64,000 bases of DNA from Chromatiales bacterium (GCA_028280505.1 JANQLO010000032.1:62001-126000); one strand, 5' to 3'; positions 43,815 to 55,753 are shown, counted from the first letter of the stretch. The notes: generated by a model from the sequence alone, not told the origin. A program made the numbers and translations.

Positions 43815-45089
43815 ATGAGAATTCTCGTTACCGGTGCGACCGGTTTTATCGGCAGTGCGTTAATCGATGGTCTACTGCTGCGGGGGCATGCGCTCGTCGT
43901 TTGCATACATGCGCGTAATGAGCGGCGTTGGTCCGATCGAGTCAGCTACATAGCCGTAGATTTCATGTGTGACACGGATGAGGCGGTTTGGATACCTCGT
44001 CTCGACGGCGTCGACGCAGTCGTCAATGCGGTCGGCATACTGCGTGAATCCGCGGATGCCGACTTCAAACGGTTACATACGGATGCACCCGTTGCGCTGT
44101 TCAGGGCTTGTGAGATGGTGGGTGTCGAGCGATGTATTCAAATTTCGGCGCTTGGTGCGAATGCCGAGGCGTTAAGTGCCTATCATCGTTCGAAGCATTC
44201 GGCGGACGAGGCATTACGCGTTACCTCGCTCGCCTGGACTATCGTGCAGCCCTCCCTGGTTATCGGTATGCAGAGCGGCAGTACCCGCCTGTTCGCCACG
44301 TTGGCGAGTATGCCGTTGATGCCTTTGGTTGGTCGGGGCCATCAGCTTGTTCAGCCGGTACGCATAGCGGATCTCGTTGAACTCATCATTGGCTTACTGG
44401 AAAAAGGTGTGGGGGTGCACGAGACCGTCGTTGCGGTTGGTCCGCGCGCGTTGATGCTGCGCGAGTTGCTACAAGGGTTACGTGAAAACATGGGGTTGCC
44501 GCGTACCCTGTTTCTCAATGTCCCGATCCCCGTAATCCGTCTCGCGGCCAAATTCGGTGATTGCGTTGGGCATGGCGCCTTAAGTGGTGAGACATTGTCG
44601 ATGTTGATGCAGGGCAATACGGCACCAACCGAGCAAACCTGCAGCGTATTGGGTCGGCCACCGAGGTATGCGCTGGGTTTTGCCGCTAACAATGACAGCG
44701 TCGCCTTGCGCACGAGGGCATTGGATTCATGGCTCAGACCGACAATGCACTTCGTCTTGGCGATGATGTGGATCACCGCCGGCATCGTGAGTTGGGTGTA
44801 TGCGAAGGAACTGGGCCTTGAACTCCTGGGCAAGCTCGGTATACCGGATGTCCTGACACTCCCTGTCTTTATCGCGAGCTGTGGCTTCAACCTCGTGCTT
44901 GGCGTCCTGTCGTTGTTTCATCCAAGCCGTCGGTTATGGATGGTGCAACTGTTCGTGGTGCTGTTTTACACCTTGGCCCTGACGCTGGTGTCGCCGACGC
45001 TCTGGCACGATCCGTTCGGCGCCTTGGTGAAAAATCTGCCGATCATGGTGGTTCTGATCGGTCTCATGCAGTTCGAGCCGGAGCGTTGA
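43815..45089 (+). CDS. NAD(P)-binding SDR fused to a DoxX-like membrane domain
   Basis: 424 residues. The N-terminal 290 residues are an atypical SDR (YbjT/NmrA-like): ILVTGATGFIGSALIDGLL nucleotide motif, SALGANAEALSAYHRSK with the YxxxK-like catalytic pair. The C-terminal 120 residues contain four hydrophobic helices of DoxX-like type (FVLAMMWITAGIVSWVYA to NLPIMVVLIGLMQF). It is therefore a membrane-tethered oxidoreductase. GAGGAAACC precedes ATG 43815, which I prefer to the upstream TTG 43797. First gene of the operon; four bases separate it from the DUF2269 gene. Confidence 0.85.
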   Translation: MRILVTGATGFIGSALIDGLLLRGHALVVCIHARNERRWSDRVSYIAVDFMCDTDEAVWIPRLDGVDAVVNAVGILRESADADFKRLHTDAPVALFRACEMVGVERCIQISALGANAEALSAYHRSKHSADEALRVTSLAWTIVQPSLVIGMQSGSTRLFATLASMPLMPLVGRGHQLVQPVRIADLVELIIGLLEKGVGVHETVVAVGPRALMLRELLQGLRENMGLPRTLFLNVPIPVIRLAAKFGDCVGHGALSGETLSMLMQGNTAPTEQTCSVLGRPPRYALGFAANNDSVALRTRALDSWLRPTMHFVLAMMWITAGIVSWVYAKELGLELLGKLGIPDVLTLPVFIASCGFNLVLGVLSLFHPSRRLWMVQLFVVLFYTLALTLVSPTLWHDPFGALVKNLPIMVVLIGLMQFEPER

Positions 45090-45093
45090 TGTT

Positions 45094-45552
45094 ATGTACG
45101 GCTTCGTCAAGTTGGTGCATGTGTTGTCGGCGACCTTATTGTTCGGCACCGGACTGGGAACGGCCTATTTCATGTGGCGCGCGATTCTCAGTGCGGAGCC
45201 GGTTGCGATCGCTCATACCGCAAGACAAGTCGTTTGGGCGGACTGGCTGTTCACCACACCCGCGGTCATCGTCCAACCTTTGTCGGGACTTGCCTTGATG
45301 TATCTGCTGGGTCTCTCTTGGGAGCCCTGGATTCTTTGGAGCTCGGCGCTGTATCTGATTGCGGGGGGCTGTTGGTTGCCGGTGCTGTGGCTGCAGTTTC
45401 GTATGCGTGATCTTGCGATGGATGCCGTGCGCATGCGCCGACCGTTGGCGCCGGTCTTTGCGCGTTATGCGAGGGCTTGGTTTTGGCTCGGTGTACCGGC
45501 CTTTGCAGCCATGGTCTTGGTATTCGCATTAATGATTCTCAAACCTTATTAA
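45094..45552 (+). CDS. DUF2269 family membrane protein
   Basis: 152 residues with four hydrophobic helices: VKLVHVLSATLLFGTGLGTA, FTTPAVIVQPLSGLALMYLL, ALYLIAGGCWLPVLWLQF and FWLGVPAFAAMVLVFALMIL. The KLVHVLSATLLFGTG start and the pattern of helices identify DUF2269, an integral membrane family of unknown function. It is encoded 4 bases after the SDR/DoxX gene and 13 bases before the DCC gene, indicating one transcript. Confidence 0.85.
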   Translation: MYGFVKLVHVLSATLLFGTGLGTAYFMWRAILSAEPVAIAHTARQVVWADWLFTTPAVIVQPLSGLALMYLLGLSWEPWILWSSALYLIAGGCWLPVLWLQFRMRDLAMDAVRMRRPLAPVFARYARAWFWLGVPAFAAMVLVFALMILKPY

Positions 45553-45565
45553 TTGGGAGTTGCTT

Positions 45566-45985
45566 ATGTCGTCGCCTCAATTGACTCTCTTGTACGATGG
45601 GTCCTGCCCGATATGTCGGTGGGAACGACGCAACCTCGCTGCAGCGGATAAAAAGGGGCTGCTTGCCTTTGTCGATATCCAAGATCCGGAATTCGACCCG
45701 GCGTACTATGGTGCGACTATGAAACAACTCATGGGTCGATTGCATGGCATCCGAGTGGATGGCCGGGTATTGGTCGGCCTGGATACGCTGGTTGCTGCCT
45801 ACCGCGCGGTAGGTTGGTGGTGGCTCTCGGTGCCCATGTCATGGTTGCCGAAGTCTGTTGGCGGCATCCTCTATGACGCTTTTGCCGCAAGACGATACAT
45901 TATCGCGCGTCGTTTTGGTCATTGGTTCGATGACGCTTGTCCCGATGGTCACTGCCGGCGTCCGAGAAGCGCGTCGGACGAGTGA
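45566..45985 (+). CDS. DCC family (DUF393) thiol-disulfide oxidoreductase-like protein
   Basis: 139 residues. LLYDGSCPICRWERRNL is the DCC signature (Asp then CxxC), a thioredoxin-like family; FVDIQDPEFDP and RVLVGLDTLVAAYRAVGW follow as usual. GGGAG precedes ATG 45566. Last gene of the GbsR-controlled operon; redox handling for the membrane SDR partner is an inference from proximity. Confidence 0.88.
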   Translation: MSSPQLTLLYDGSCPICRWERRNLAAADKKGLLAFVDIQDPEFDPAYYGATMKQLMGRLHGIRVDGRVLVGLDTLVAAYRAVGWWWLSVPMSWLPKSVGGILYDAFAARRYIIARRFGHWFDDACPDGHCRRPRSASDE

Positions 45986-46056
45986 TCGGTCATTTGTGCC
46001 TGTACATGCGAAAACAATGGGATCAAAGCAGTTGCGGCAGGGCAGGAATCGGGCGA

Positions 46057-46497
46057 TCAGAGATTGCTGTAGGCCGCCCACGTGTTGATATCGCCCTTGC
46101 GCCGCGGTCGTTCCGAGCGACGATCCTCGGATTCGAGTCGCAGACTCACTCGGCGATCCCGTCCTGAACGACGTTCGCCCAGGCGTCGGCGTTCCGGCAG
46201 TCCTGCGTAGCCGCACTCACAAATTGCCGTGTCACAACCGCTGACCGGCAAATTAGGGGCGGTATCGAAAGAAAACTCCCGGCCAACCAGGTGCGAAGAG
46301 GCGCGGCAATGGGACTCGACGCGTACACCGCGGAAACTGCCCGCGTTTTGCAGCTTCAGCAGTTGCGCTTCAGGGCTGAGTCTGACGGGTTTTTGCGGCA
46401 GTTTCGGATTGAGTTTGCGTTGACGTCGGGAAATGGCCAGAAACAGCAACAACAACGCCGCCAGTACCACAACGAGTGTTAACAAACCATACGCCAT
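46057..46497 (-). CDS. hypothetical membrane-anchored protein
   Basis: 146 residues that I do not recognise. One N-terminal helix (LLTLVVVLAALLLLFLAI), a basic stop-transfer stretch RRQRKLNPK, a middle segment with three conserved-looking Cys (SGCDTAICECG), then a very Arg-rich tail with ERRRLGERRSGRDRR. ATG 46497 follows a strong GGAGAGG site. The Arg-rich end faces the cytoplasm if the helix is a signal anchor in the N-out orientation. Monocistronic, convergent with the DCC gene. Confidence 0.7.
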   Translation of the reverse strand: MAYGLLTLVVVLAALLLLFLAISRRQRKLNPKLPQKPVRLSPEAQLLKLQNAGSFRGVRVESHCRASSHLVGREFSFDTAPNLPVSGCDTAICECGYAGLPERRRLGERRSGRDRRVSLRLESEDRRSERPRRKGDINTWAAYSNL

Positions 46498-46735
46498 AGA
46501 CCTCTCCCCCAAGGTATGCGTAAGCGGTCACGCCATTTTGTTGATTCTCTTTGTATATACGATTCAGATCAAGCGGGAATCGTGCGGCGGTTCGTAGGAA
46601 CTTGATGGACCGGCGACGTGCTGTCATGCCGATCTACAGCGATGTTGGGAGGCGAAAACTCACTCTTTGGCAACAAAGTACGGGTTCAGCGCATAATTTC
46701 ACTTCCACTGCTTAACAACTTGGTGCGAATCAACC

Positions 46736-48079
46736 ATGGATACAACCCAGACACGTGCGCTACTCGACACCGATCGTAAATTCGTTTGGCATCCTTATAG
46801 CGCCTGCGGGGTGGAGGCGCCGGTGTTTCCGGTTACCGCGGCAAAAGGGGTGCGTCTGACGCTTGCCGACGGTCGTGAATTGATCGACGGGATGGCCTCT
46901 TGGTGGTGCATGATTCATGGTTACAACCACCCGGCGCTCAATGCGGCGGTCGAACGCCAACTCGGTGATATGGCGCACGTCATGTTCGGTGGGCTGACCC
47001 ATCCGCCTGCGGTCACTTTGGCCGACCGCCTGGTCGAGATCGCGCCGGCCGGGATGGATCGTGTGTTTTTTGCCGACTCGGGCTCCGTCGCGGTCGAAGT
47101 CGCGTTGAAGATGGCCATTCAGTATTGGATCGCCTGCGGTCGACCGGCCAAGCGGCGTTTTCTGTCGCTGCGCAACGGCTATCATGGCGATACCTTGCAT
47201 GCGATGTCGGTATGCGATCCGGTGACCGGGATGCATACCCTGTTCAACGAGATCCTGCCCCGGCAGTTTTTTCTGCCTGCGCCACATGCCGCGGTAGATG
47301 GTCCGGCAGATCCGGTCGACGTCGCTGCGCTGGAAAGTGCGTTGAGCGAGCACGGTGACGAACTGGCCGCCCTGATTTTGGAGCCGGTGGTGCAGGGCGC
47401 CGGTGGTATGCGTTTTTACTCGCCGGATTACTTACGTGCCGCGCGCGAACTCTGTGACCGCTATGACGTGTTGTTGATCGCCGACGAGATTGCCACCGGT
47501 TTTGGTCGCACGGGCCGTCTGTTCGCCTGTGAGCATGCGGATGTGTCGCCGGATATTCTCTGTTTGGGCAAGGCGTTGACCGGCGGCTACATGACGATGG
47601 CGGCAACTTTGGCGCGGGCACAGATTGCCGACGCGATCGCCCGGGGTGAGCCCGGTGTATTCATGCATGGGCCGACCTTTATGGCGAATCCGCTGGCCTG
47701 TGCGGTATCCCTGGCGAGTATCGATCTGCTATTGGCGTCGCCTTGGCAGCAACGGGTGCATCGGATCGCCCAAGCGTTGCGTGACGGGCTGATGCCTTGC
47801 GCGTCGCTACCGACAGTCGCGGACGTGAGGGTGTTTGGCGCGATCGGTGTGGTTGAGCTGACACACCCGGTCGACATGAAGACCGTGCAACCGCTCTTCG
47901 TGGAACAAGGAGTATGGGTGCGGCCTTTCGGTAAGCTGGTCTATTTGATGCCGCCGTTGATTATTGCACCCGAGGACCTGGCCATGCTGACCTCGGCGGT
48001 GGTACGGGTGACTGCAGATTTGGGAGTCCGGGACGGGGCTGCCGCTCCCGTTGATTCGCCGCGCGTTCGGTCGGCATGA
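46736..48079 (+). CDS. bioA: adenosylmethionine-8-amino-7-oxononanoate aminotransferase
   Basis: Biotin pathway, converts KAPA to DAPA using SAM as amino donor. 447 residues; [47 protein letters not shown] and the PLP Lys in [10 protein letters not shown] are diagnostic of BioA. The gene stands apart from other bio genes in this window. Start ATG 46736. Confidence 0.97.
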   Translation: MDTTQTRALLDTDRKFVWHPYSACGVEAPVFPVTAAKGVRLTLADGRELIDGMASWWCMIHGYNHPALNAAVERQLGDMAHVMFGGLTHPPAVTLADRLVEIAPAGMDRVFFADSGSVAVEVALKMAIQYWIACGRPAKRRFLSLRNGYHGDTLHAMSVCDPVTGMHTLFNEILPRQFFLPAPHAAVDGPADPVDVAALESALSEHGDELAALILEPVVQGAGGMRFYSPDYLRAARELCDRYDVLLIADEIATGFGRTGRLFACEHADVSPDILCLGKALTGGYMTMAATLARAQIADAIARGEPGVFMHGPTFMANPLACAVSLASIDLLLASPWQQRVHRIAQALRDGLMPCASLPTVADVRVFGAIGVVELTHPVDMKTVQPLFVEQGVWVRPFGKLVYLMPPLIIAPEDLAMLTSAVVRVTADLGVRDGAAAPVDSPRVRSA

Positions 48080-48159
48080 AAGTTCATTAAGAGTGCAACC
48101 CTTCCGGCTGTCGCAAAAAGTCACTGTGACGATGCGTGGGCTATCGTTATACTGCAACC

Positions 48160-48212
48160 GTTGACTGGCCATCGCCGGTCAACAATCATCCGAGGCCGGT
48201 AAGTAACCGGCC
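48160..48212 (+). promoter_or_regulatory. two hairpins in the thrS leader
   Basis: GTTGACTGGC (48160-48169) pairs with GCCGGTCAAC (48174-48183) with one G-U, and GGCCGGT (48194-48200) pairs with ACCGGCC (48206-48212). They lie about 90-140 bases before thrS. ThrRS of E. coli represses its own mRNA by binding tRNA-like leader arms; similar control here is a hypothesis. Confidence 0.4.
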
Positions 48213-48297
48213 GGTAGTACGAGATCACCGCGTCAACGCACGGTCTCTTCACGTGGCCTTTGGTAGGGGTCACCACTGAACATGGAGATGCTGCAAC

Positions 48298-50211
48298 ATG
48301 CCCGTTGTAACCCTTCCCGACGGCTCTTCACGGAGCTACGACAAACCCGTAACGATTGCCGATATCGCCGCGGATATCGGTCCCGGCCTGGCTAAGGCCG
48401 CATTGGCCGGTAAGGTCGATGGCCGGATGGTGGATACCTCTTACACTATCGATGCCGATATCGAATTGGCGATCGTCACCGGCAAGAGTGATGAAGCGTT
48501 GGAGTTGATTCGTCACGATGCGGCCCATGTGATGGCGCAGGCGGTGCAGGAACTTTTTCCCGGTACCCAGGTGACCATCGGGCCGGCGATCGAGGATGGC
48601 TTTTATTACGATTTTGCACGCGACGAGCCTTTTAGTCCTGCCGATTTGCAAAAGATCGAGGACCGCATGCGCGAGATCGTCGGCCGCGATCTGCCAATCC
48701 GGCGCGAGGTTTGGGAGCGCGACGAGGCGATAGAAACCTTCGGTGATATCGGTGAGACCTACAAGGTCGAGATTATCGAAGACATCATCCCGGAGGGTGA
48801 AGAGGTATCGGTCTACCGCCAAGGGGACTGGTTCGATGTCTGCCGTGGTCCACATCTGCCGAGCACCGGCAAGTTACCGAAGGCGTTCAAGCTGATGAAG
48901 TTGGCCGGCGCCTATTGGCGCGGCGATGCGAACAACCCGATGCTGCAGCGGATTTACGGTACCGCCTGGCGCGACAAGAAAGAACTCAAGGCTTATCTGC
49001 ATCGGCTCGAGGAAGCCGAGAAACGCGATCATCGCAAGATCGGTAAGGCCCTCGATCTGTTTCACTCACAGGACGAGGCGCCGGGTATGGTGTTCTGGCA
49101 CGACAAAGGCTGGCGGATCTACTTGGTGGTGCAGCAGTACATTCGCGACAAGTTGCGTGACCACGGATACCAGGAGGTTCACACGCCCCAGGTGATCGAT
49201 CGCAGCCTGTGGGAAAAGTCCGGTCATTGGGACAAATTCGGCGACATGATTTTCACGACCCATTCCGAGAATCGGGATTATGCGATCAAACCCATGAACT
49301 GTCCTGCGCATATCCAGATTTACAATCACGGTCTCAAGAGCTACCGGGATCTGCCTTTGCGCCTGGCCGAGTTTGGCTCCTGCCACCGTAACGAGCCTTC
49401 GGGTACGCTGCATGGTCTGATGCGGGTACGCAACTTCGTACAGGACGATGCGCATATCTTCTGTACCGAGGAACAGATCCTGCCGGAAGTGCTGGCGTTC
49501 AGCGATTTACTGTTCGATGTGTATCGCGATTTCGGCTTTGAAGAGGTCTTGGTGAAGTTATCGACCCGCCCGGAAAAACGAGTTGGATCAGATCAATTAT
49601 GGGACAAAGCTGAGAAAGCACTCGAAGATGCTTTGAACGAGCGTGGCCTGGATTGGGCGCTGCAGCCGGGCGAGGGCGCCTTCTATGGTCCGAAGATCGA
49701 ATATTCCCTGCGGGATTGTCTCAACCGCGTCTGGCAGTTGGGCACCATTCAGCTCGATTTCTCCATGCCCGAGCGGTTGGGTGCGACCTATATCGCCGAA
49801 GACAACAGTAAACAAACGCCGGTCATGCTGCATCGAGCGATTCTGGGTTCGATCGAGCGTTTTATCGGCATTTTGATCGAGCACTATGCGGGTGCGATGC
49901 CGTTCTGGTTGGCGCCGGTGCAGGCCGTGGTCATGAACATCACCGATCGGCAGGCGGCGTATTGCGAAGAGATCGCGAAAAGCCTTCAGGATAAAGGCTT
50001 TAGGGCTGATTTGGACTTGAGAAACGAAAAAATTGGCTTTAAAATCCGCGAACACACATTGCAGCGTACGCCGTACCTGTTGGTGGTCGGTGATCGGGAA
50101 ATGGAAAACCGCAGCGTGGCCCTTAGGACCCGCGGTGGTGAAGATCTCGGTTCGGTCGGCTTCGATGAACTGATTCAGCGATTCGAAGACGACATGGCGA
50201 AGCGCGCGTGA
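48298..50211 (+). CDS. thrS: threonyl-tRNA synthetase
   Basis: Class II synthetase, 637 residues. TGS domain at the N-terminus ([20 protein letters not shown]), editing domain with [16 protein letters not shown], catalytic motifs [34 protein letters not shown], and an HGAP-type anticodon-binding C-terminus. First gene of the translation cluster; a strong hairpin separates it from infC. Confidence 0.98.
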   Translation: MPVVTLPDGSSRSYDKPVTIADIAADIGPGLAKAALAGKVDGRMVDTSYTIDADIELAIVTGKSDEALELIRHDAAHVMAQAVQELFPGTQVTIGPAIEDGFYYDFARDEPFSPADLQKIEDRMREIVGRDLPIRREVWERDEAIETFGDIGETYKVEIIEDIIPEGEEVSVYRQGDWFDVCRGPHLPSTGKLPKAFKLMKLAGAYWRGDANNPMLQRIYGTAWRDKKELKAYLHRLEEAEKRDHRKIGKALDLFHSQDEAPGMVFWHDKGWRIYLVVQQYIRDKLRDHGYQEVHTPQVIDRSLWEKSGHWDKFGDMIFTTHSENRDYAIKPMNCPAHIQIYNHGLKSYRDLPLRLAEFGSCHRNEPSGTLHGLMRVRNFVQDDAHIFCTEEQILPEVLAFSDLLFDVYRDFGFEEVLVKLSTRPEKRVGSDQLWDKAEKALEDALNERGLDWALQPGEGAFYGPKIEYSLRDCLNRVWQLGTIQLDFSMPERLGATYIAEDNSKQTPVMLHRAILGSIERFIGILIEHYAGAMPFWLAPVQAVVMNITDRQAAYCEEIAKSLQDKGFRADLDLRNEKIGFKIREHTLQRTPYLLVVGDREMENRSVALRTRGGEDLGSVGFDELIQRFEDDMAKRA

Positions 50212-50273
50212 GTTAAATCCGGCGGATGCCCGTGAAAGGGCGGTAAGCGTCGGAATGTTCGGGCCTGAATCGC

Positions 50274-50309
50274 AGAAAGCACTGGCTTACGCCGGTGCTT
50301 TCTTTGTTG
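50274..50309 (+). terminator. strong terminator/attenuator between thrS and infC
   Basis: AGAAAGCACTGGC (50274-50286) pairs with GCCGGTGCTTTCT (50291-50303), one G-U, TTAC loop, then TTGTTGT. It lies 35 bases before the infC start, so it must reduce read-through from thrS or act as an attenuator. Confidence 0.75.
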
Positions 50310-50343
50310 TCGGGTCTTTGGTTTGTTGCGGAGGAAAACGGTT

Positions 50344-50871
50344 ATCGCCAGACAACCCGAGAAGCGGAATCGCCTAAATGGAGAGATCACCGCGCGAGAA
50401 GTGCGCCTTATAGCCCAGAACGGGGATCAAGTCGGCATCGTATCGATCGAAGAAGCGATGAACGCGGCTGACGAAGCGAGTCTTGATCTGGTCGAGATCG
50501 TTCCGAATGCGGAGCCGCCGGTGTGCCGGGTCATGGACTACGGCAAATTCGTCTTCGAACTTAAAAAGCAAAAACAGGAAGCACGTAAGAAGCAGAAGCA
50601 GGTGCAGGTCAAAGAGGTCAAATTCCGTCCTGGAACCGACGTCGGCGACTATCAGGTCAAGCTTCGCAATCTGCACCGTTTTCTCGAAGACGGCGATAAA
50701 GCCAAGGTGACCATGCGTTTCCGTGGTCGCGAGCATGCTCACCGCGAGCGTGGCCTGGAGTTGCTGGAGCGGATAGAAAAGGACCTGGAAGAGGTTTCGC
50801 AGGTCGAGCAGCGACCAATGATGGAAGGGCGCCAGATGGTTATGGTGCTGAGCCCGAAGCGAAACAAATAG
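50344..50871 (+). CDS. infC: translation initiation factor IF-3 with rare AUC start
   Basis: Binds the 30S subunit and checks start-codon fidelity. 175 residues; [51 protein letters not shown] and [12 protein letters not shown] are canonical. A perfect GGAGG lies at 50330-50334, and nine bases later the codon is ATC (50344). The frame has TTG codons at 50323 and 50326, but they precede the Shine-Dalgarno and would make it part of the coding sequence. In E. coli infC starts with AUU, allowing IF-3 to repress its own synthesis; AUC belongs to the same discriminated class. Confidence 0.95.
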   Translation: MARQPEKRNRLNGEITAREVRLIAQNGDQVGIVSIEEAMNAADEASLDLVEIVPNAEPPVCRVMDYGKFVFELKKQKQEARKKQKQVQVKEVKFRPGTDVGDYQVKLRNLHRFLEDGDKAKVTMRFRGREHAHRERGLELLERIEKDLEEVSQVEQRPMMEGRQMVMVLSPKRNK

Positions 50872-50974
50872 TGCGAGATACATGATCCGATCGTTTGTGG
50901 CGGTCGGTGGGCGGTCGGGCCAACAGGCATTGCCTTGGTCGCCTTTGTTGAACCTAAGCGTTAGGAGTAAGAAA

Positions 50975-51169
50975 ATGCCGAAGATCAAAACCAACCGTGG
51001 TGCCGCTAAGCGTTTCCGGATTACTGCCGGTGGCGTCAAGCGTAACCAGTCTCATCGTCGTCATATCCTGACGAAAAAATCCACCAAGCGTAAGCGCCAG
51101 CTACGTTCGCCGGCAATGCTGCACAAGAGTGATGTCGCCGCCGCCCGGCGTATGATTCCTTACGCCTAA
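50975..51169 (+). CDS. rpmI: 50S ribosomal protein L35
   Basis: 64 residues, [20 protein letters not shown] to ARRMIPYA, the complete L35. GGAGTAAG precedes ATG 50975. It sits between infC and rplT in the usual order; in E. coli L20 represses this operon. Confidence 0.97.
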   Translation: MPKIKTNRGAAKRFRITAGGVKRNQSHRRHILTKKSTKRKRQLRSPAMLHKSDVAAARRMIPYA

Positions 51170-51187
51170 ACACGGGGAGACTGAACC

Positions 51188-51547
51188 ATGCCAAGAGTAA
51201 AACGCGGTGTGCAGGCGCATGCCAAACACAAAAAAGTGCTGAAGTCGGCCAAGGGTTACTACGGTGCCCGTCGTAAGGTTTTCCGTGTCGCCAAGCAGGC
51301 GGTCATCAAAGCCGGGCAGTATGCCTACCGCGATCGCCGGGTGAAGAAGCGCGAGTTCCGCGCGTTGTGGATTCAGCGTATCAACGCGGCGGCACGTTTG
51401 TGCGGTATGTCTTACAGTCGTTTCATCGATGGTCTGAACAAGGCCGGGATTGAAGTCGACCGTAAGATGCTTGCGGATATCGCCGTGCACGATATGCCGG
51501 CGTTTGAGCAACTCGCTGAGAAGGCCAAGGCTGCCCTCGCGAGCTGA
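51188..51547 (+). CDS. rplT: 50S ribosomal protein L20
   Basis: 119 residues, [19 protein letters not shown] through [20 protein letters not shown]; complete L20, an early assembly protein that binds 23S rRNA and, in E. coli, its own operon mRNA. It lies 18 bases after rpmI and is followed by a terminator before pheS. Confidence 0.98.
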   Translation: MPRVKRGVQAHAKHKKVLKSAKGYYGARRKVFRVAKQAVIKAGQYAYRDRRVKKREFRALWIQRINAAARLCGMSYSRFIDGLNKAGIEVDRKMLADIAVHDMPAFEQLAEKAKAALAS

Positions 51548-51587
51548 TTCGCCCGCCGGATGATTCCGGCAAGGTCGATATCGAACC

Positions 51588-51622
51588 AAAGGGGGAAGGC
51601 CGGCCGGTCTTTCCCCTTTTTG
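51588..51622 (+). terminator. terminator between rplT and pheS
   Basis: AAAGGGGGAA (51588-51597) pairs with TTCCCCTTT (51611-51619) around a GC-rich loop, followed by T residues to 51621. In E. coli this position holds the pheST attenuator, but no Phe-rich leader peptide is evident upstream of the stem. Confidence 0.7.
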
Positions 51623-51660
51623 TTTGCCGGAACTAAAAGAAGGAAGCCGTGCCGCCGTAA

Positions 51661-52698
<1,038 letters not shown>

Positions 52699-52724
52699 TC
52701 AATAACAGGCTGTAGGAAACGATA

Positions 52725-55103
52725 ATGAAATTCAGCGAAGCCTGGCTGCGCGAATGGGTTAACCCCGACGTCACGACCGAAGCATTGGCCGACCAGTTGA
52801 GCATGGCGGGTTTGGAGGTCGATTCGGTCGAACCCGCGGCGCCTCCGTTCAGCGGTATCGTGGTGGGTGAAGTGCTCAATCGGGAACAGCACCCCAATGC
52901 CGACAAGCTCAGCGTATGCAGTGTCGATATCGGCGCCGAGGAGCCCTCGCAGATCGTATGCGGAGCGAAGAATGTCGCCGCCGGGATGAAAGTGCCGGTG
53001 GCGACAGTCGGTGCCGTGTTGCCGGGCGATTTTAAGATCAAGAAGGCCAAGCTGCGCGGTGTACAGTCTCTGGGCATGATTTGTTCGGCATCCGAGCTTG
53101 GTCTGGCCGAGTCATCGGATGGCATCCTGTCTTTGCCGGTCGATGCGCCTGTCGGCAACGATTTTCGCGACTACATGGGGCTCGACGATTTTTGCATCGA
53201 TGTCGATCTCACGCCGGACCGCGCCGATTGTTTGAGTGTTGGCGGTATTGCGCGCGAGGTCGGGGTGTTGAACAGGGCGACTTTATGTCCGCCCGAGATC
53301 GAACCCGTTGGGCCGACGATCGATGATCGATTCGAGGTCACGCTCGAAGCGCCTGGAGCTTGTCCACGTTATCTATGCCGAATCATGCGGGGTATCGATC
53401 CGAAGGCGACAACGCCCGACTGGATGGTCGAGAAGCTGCGTCGTAGCGGCTTGCGTGCGATTTCGCCCGTGGTGGACGTCACCAACTATGTCCTCCTGGA
53501 ACTCGGCCAGCCAATGCATGGTTTCGACCTGGCCAAACTCGACAGCGGTATCCGGGTACGCATGGCCGAATCGGGTGAGACGCTCAAATTGCTCGATGGC
53601 AGCGAGGCGAAGTTGCGCGACGATACGTTGGTGATCGCCGACCGCGGCAAAGCCTTGGCGATGGCCGGTATCATGGGTAGCGAAGACTCCGGCGTCACGG
53701 AACAGACCCTTGATATCTTGCTCGAATCTGCGTTTTTCGCGCCGCTCGCAATAGCGGGTAAGGCGCGCAGCTACGGTCTGCATACCGACTCATCGCATCG
53801 TTTCGAGCGTGGCGTCGATTTTACGTTGCAGGCTCGGGCCATGGAGCGTGCGACGGCATTGTTGCTTGCGATCGTCGGCGGCGAGCCAGGACCGGTACAC
53901 GAGGTCGTGTCCGAAGACGATCTTCCGACACATGAGCCGATCATGCTGCGGCGCGAGCGGATCGCGCGTGTGCTTGGCGTCGACATCGGTGATGAGACCG
54001 TCGGTGATGTTCTCGAACGACTGGGCATGCAGGCGAGCACGGTATCCGACGGCTGGGCGGTCAAGGTGCCAAGCAATCGCTTCGATATCGCGATCGAGGT
54101 CGATTTGATCGAAGAGATCGGACGCATCTACGGTTATGCCAAGATTCCGGCCAGCCTGAGTTCGGCCCCGGTGAGTGTCAGTCTGCGACCCGAGGCGGCA
54201 TTCGATCTCGCCGCGGCCAAAGCGTTGCTGGTGCACCGGGGGTATCAGGAGGCGATCACCTATAGCTTCGTCGCCCCCGAGATAGCCAAGGTTCTTACGC
54301 CTGATGCACCGCCTATTCGCTTGGCTAATCCGATTTCCGCCGATATGTCGGATATGCGCGCGAGTATTTGGCCCGGTTTGGTGCAAACCCTAAAACATAA
54401 TTTGGCTCGACAGCAGGCTCGGGTCAGGGTGTTTGAAAGCGGGCTGACTTTCGTTCGTACCGGTGACGATATCGAACAGCATCCCAAGCTGGCCGGCCTG
54501 ATTTGTGGTGACGCCGATGCCGAGCAATGGGGGGCGGCGGCCCGCCCGGTCGATTTCTTCGATCTCAAGGCCGATCTCGAATCCGTGTTGCATCAGGTCG
54601 CCCGGCCGGCCGAGTTCCTTTTCGAGGCCGCCGAACATGCCGCACTCCATCCCGGGCAGGCTGCGCGAGTGTTACGTAACGGCGAGGCGATTGGCTGGAT
54701 CGGCTTATTGCACCCGGCTGCACAGAAGGCGCTGGATCTGCCAAAGGGCGTATTCGTGTTCGAAGTGGATTTGGTGCCGCTCGGCTTGGGCAGTGTCCCC
54801 GCGTTTTCGCCGTTATCGAAGTTTCCTGCGATCCGGCGCGATTTTGCGCTGCTGGTCGATCGTGCCTTACCTTACCAGGCGGTACTCGATTGCATACGCG
54901 ATGCAGCGCCGGAGCTTGTGAAAGACGTCCGGCTTTTCGACGTCTATCTGGGAGACAACATAGATTCCAGTCTAAAAAGTCTTGCTTTAAGCTTGATTTT
55001 ACAGGATTCTTCTCACACTCTTACTGATGCAGATGTCGAGCGGGTGAGCGGCGAGGTATTAACGGCCTTGGCGGACCGTCTGGGCGCGAAACTGAGAGAC
55101 TGA
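52725..55103 (+). CDS. pheT: phenylalanyl-tRNA synthetase beta subunit
   Basis: 792 residues, normal length. TRNA-binding EMAPII-like domain ([15 protein letters not shown]), B3/B4 editing domain ([20 protein letters not shown]), B5 domain, and the C-terminal FDX-ACB domain ([13 protein letters not shown]). It follows pheS closely and is four bases ahead of ihfA. Confidence 0.98.
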   Translation: MKFSEAWLREWVNPDVTTEALADQLSMAGLEVDSVEPAAPPFSGIVVGEVLNREQHPNADKLSVCSVDIGAEEPSQIVCGAKNVAAGMKVPVATVGAVLPGDFKIKKAKLRGVQSLGMICSASELGLAESSDGILSLPVDAPVGNDFRDYMGLDDFCIDVDLTPDRADCLSVGGIAREVGVLNRATLCPPEIEPVGPTIDDRFEVTLEAPGACPRYLCRIMRGIDPKATTPDWMVEKLRRSGLRAISPVVDVTNYVLLELGQPMHGFDLAKLDSGIRVRMAESGETLKLLDGSEAKLRDDTLVIADRGKALAMAGIMGSEDSGVTEQTLDILLESAFFAPLAIAGKARSYGLHTDSSHRFERGVDFTLQARAMERATALLLAIVGGEPGPVHEVVSEDDLPTHEPIMLRRERIARVLGVDIGDETVGDVLERLGMQASTVSDGWAVKVPSNRFDIAIEVDLIEEIGRIYGYAKIPASLSSAPVSVSLRPEAAFDLAAAKALLVHRGYQEAITYSFVAPEIAKVLTPDAPPIRLANPISADMSDMRASIWPGLVQTLKHNLARQQARVRVFESGLTFVRTGDDIEQHPKLAGLICGDADAEQWGAAARPVDFFDLKADLESVLHQVARPAEFLFEAAEHAALHPGQAARVLRNGEAIGWIGLLHPAAQKALDLPKGVFVFEVDLVPLGLGSVPAFSPLSKFPAIRRDFALLVDRALPYQAVLDCIRDAAPELVKDVRLFDVYLGDNIDSSLKSLALSLILQDSSHTLTDADVERVSGEVLTALADRLGAKLRD

Positions 55104-55107
55104 GTCG

Positions 55108-55416
55108 ATGGCATTGACCAAAGCAGAAATGGCAGAACACCTCTTCGAAGAACTCGGGCTGAACAAGCGTGAGGCCAAGGAGATGGTGGAAATGTTTTTT
55201 GAAGAAATTCGCATGTCGTTGGAGAACGGTCGGCAGGTGAAATTGTCGGGCTTCGGCAACTTCGATTTGCGAGAGAAAAAACAGCGTCCCGGGCGTAATC
55301 CGAAGACCGGTGAGGAAATCCCGATTTCGGCACGGCGCGTGGTGACTTTCCGGCCGGGGCAAAAACTCAAGGCGCGAGTAGAGGCATATGCTGGATCCCA
55401 ACAGCAGCAACATTGA
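55108..55416 (+). CDS. ihfA: integration host factor subunit alpha
   Basis: 102 residues, DNABII family; [20 protein letters not shown] and the DNA-bending arm signature [20 protein letters not shown]. Forms IHF with the beta subunit. Directly after pheT, as in most gammaproteobacteria; its end overlaps the merR-type gene by 29 bases. Confidence 0.97.
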   Translation: MALTKAEMAEHLFEELGLNKREAKEMVEMFFEEIRMSLENGRQVKLSGFGNFDLREKKQRPGRNPKTGEEIPISARRVVTFRPGQKLKARVEAYAGSQQQQH

Positions 55417-55753
55417 ATTACCGCCCATTCCGGGTAAGCGCTACTTCACCATCGGTGAGGTCAGCGAGTTATGTCAGGTAAAGCCGCATGTTCTGCGTTA
55501 CTGGGAACAGGAGTTTCCGCAGCTCAAGCCCGTGAAGCGTCGCGGCAATCGCCGCTATTACCAGCGCCACGATGTCGAGATGATTCGTGATATCCGTAGC
55601 TTGCTTTATGAGCAGGGTTTCACGATTGGTGGTGCACGGCAGCAATTGGCGGGCGACGGCCCCAAGCCGGATCCGCGTGGCGGCAGTCGCGTCGAGGAAA
55701 TTCGGCAACTGCGCAAAGAACTCGAAGAAGTCTTGGCGATACTCAAGGCCTGA
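55388..55753 (+). CDS. MerR-family transcriptional regulator of the pheT-ihfA operon
   Basis: 121 residues. Winged helix-turn-helix [43 protein letters not shown], then a coiled-coil dimerisation end ([19 protein letters not shown]). It has no effector-binding domain. Homologues sit in the same place after ihfA in Pseudomonas and relatives; the target is unknown. ATG 55388 overlaps ihfA by 29 bases. Confidence 0.93.
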   Translation: MLDPNSSNIELPPIPGKRYFTIGEVSELCQVKPHVLRYWEQEFPQLKPVKRRGNRRYYQRHDVEMIRDIRSLLYEQGFTIGGARQQLAGDGPKPDPRGGSRVEEIRQLRKELEEVLAILKA

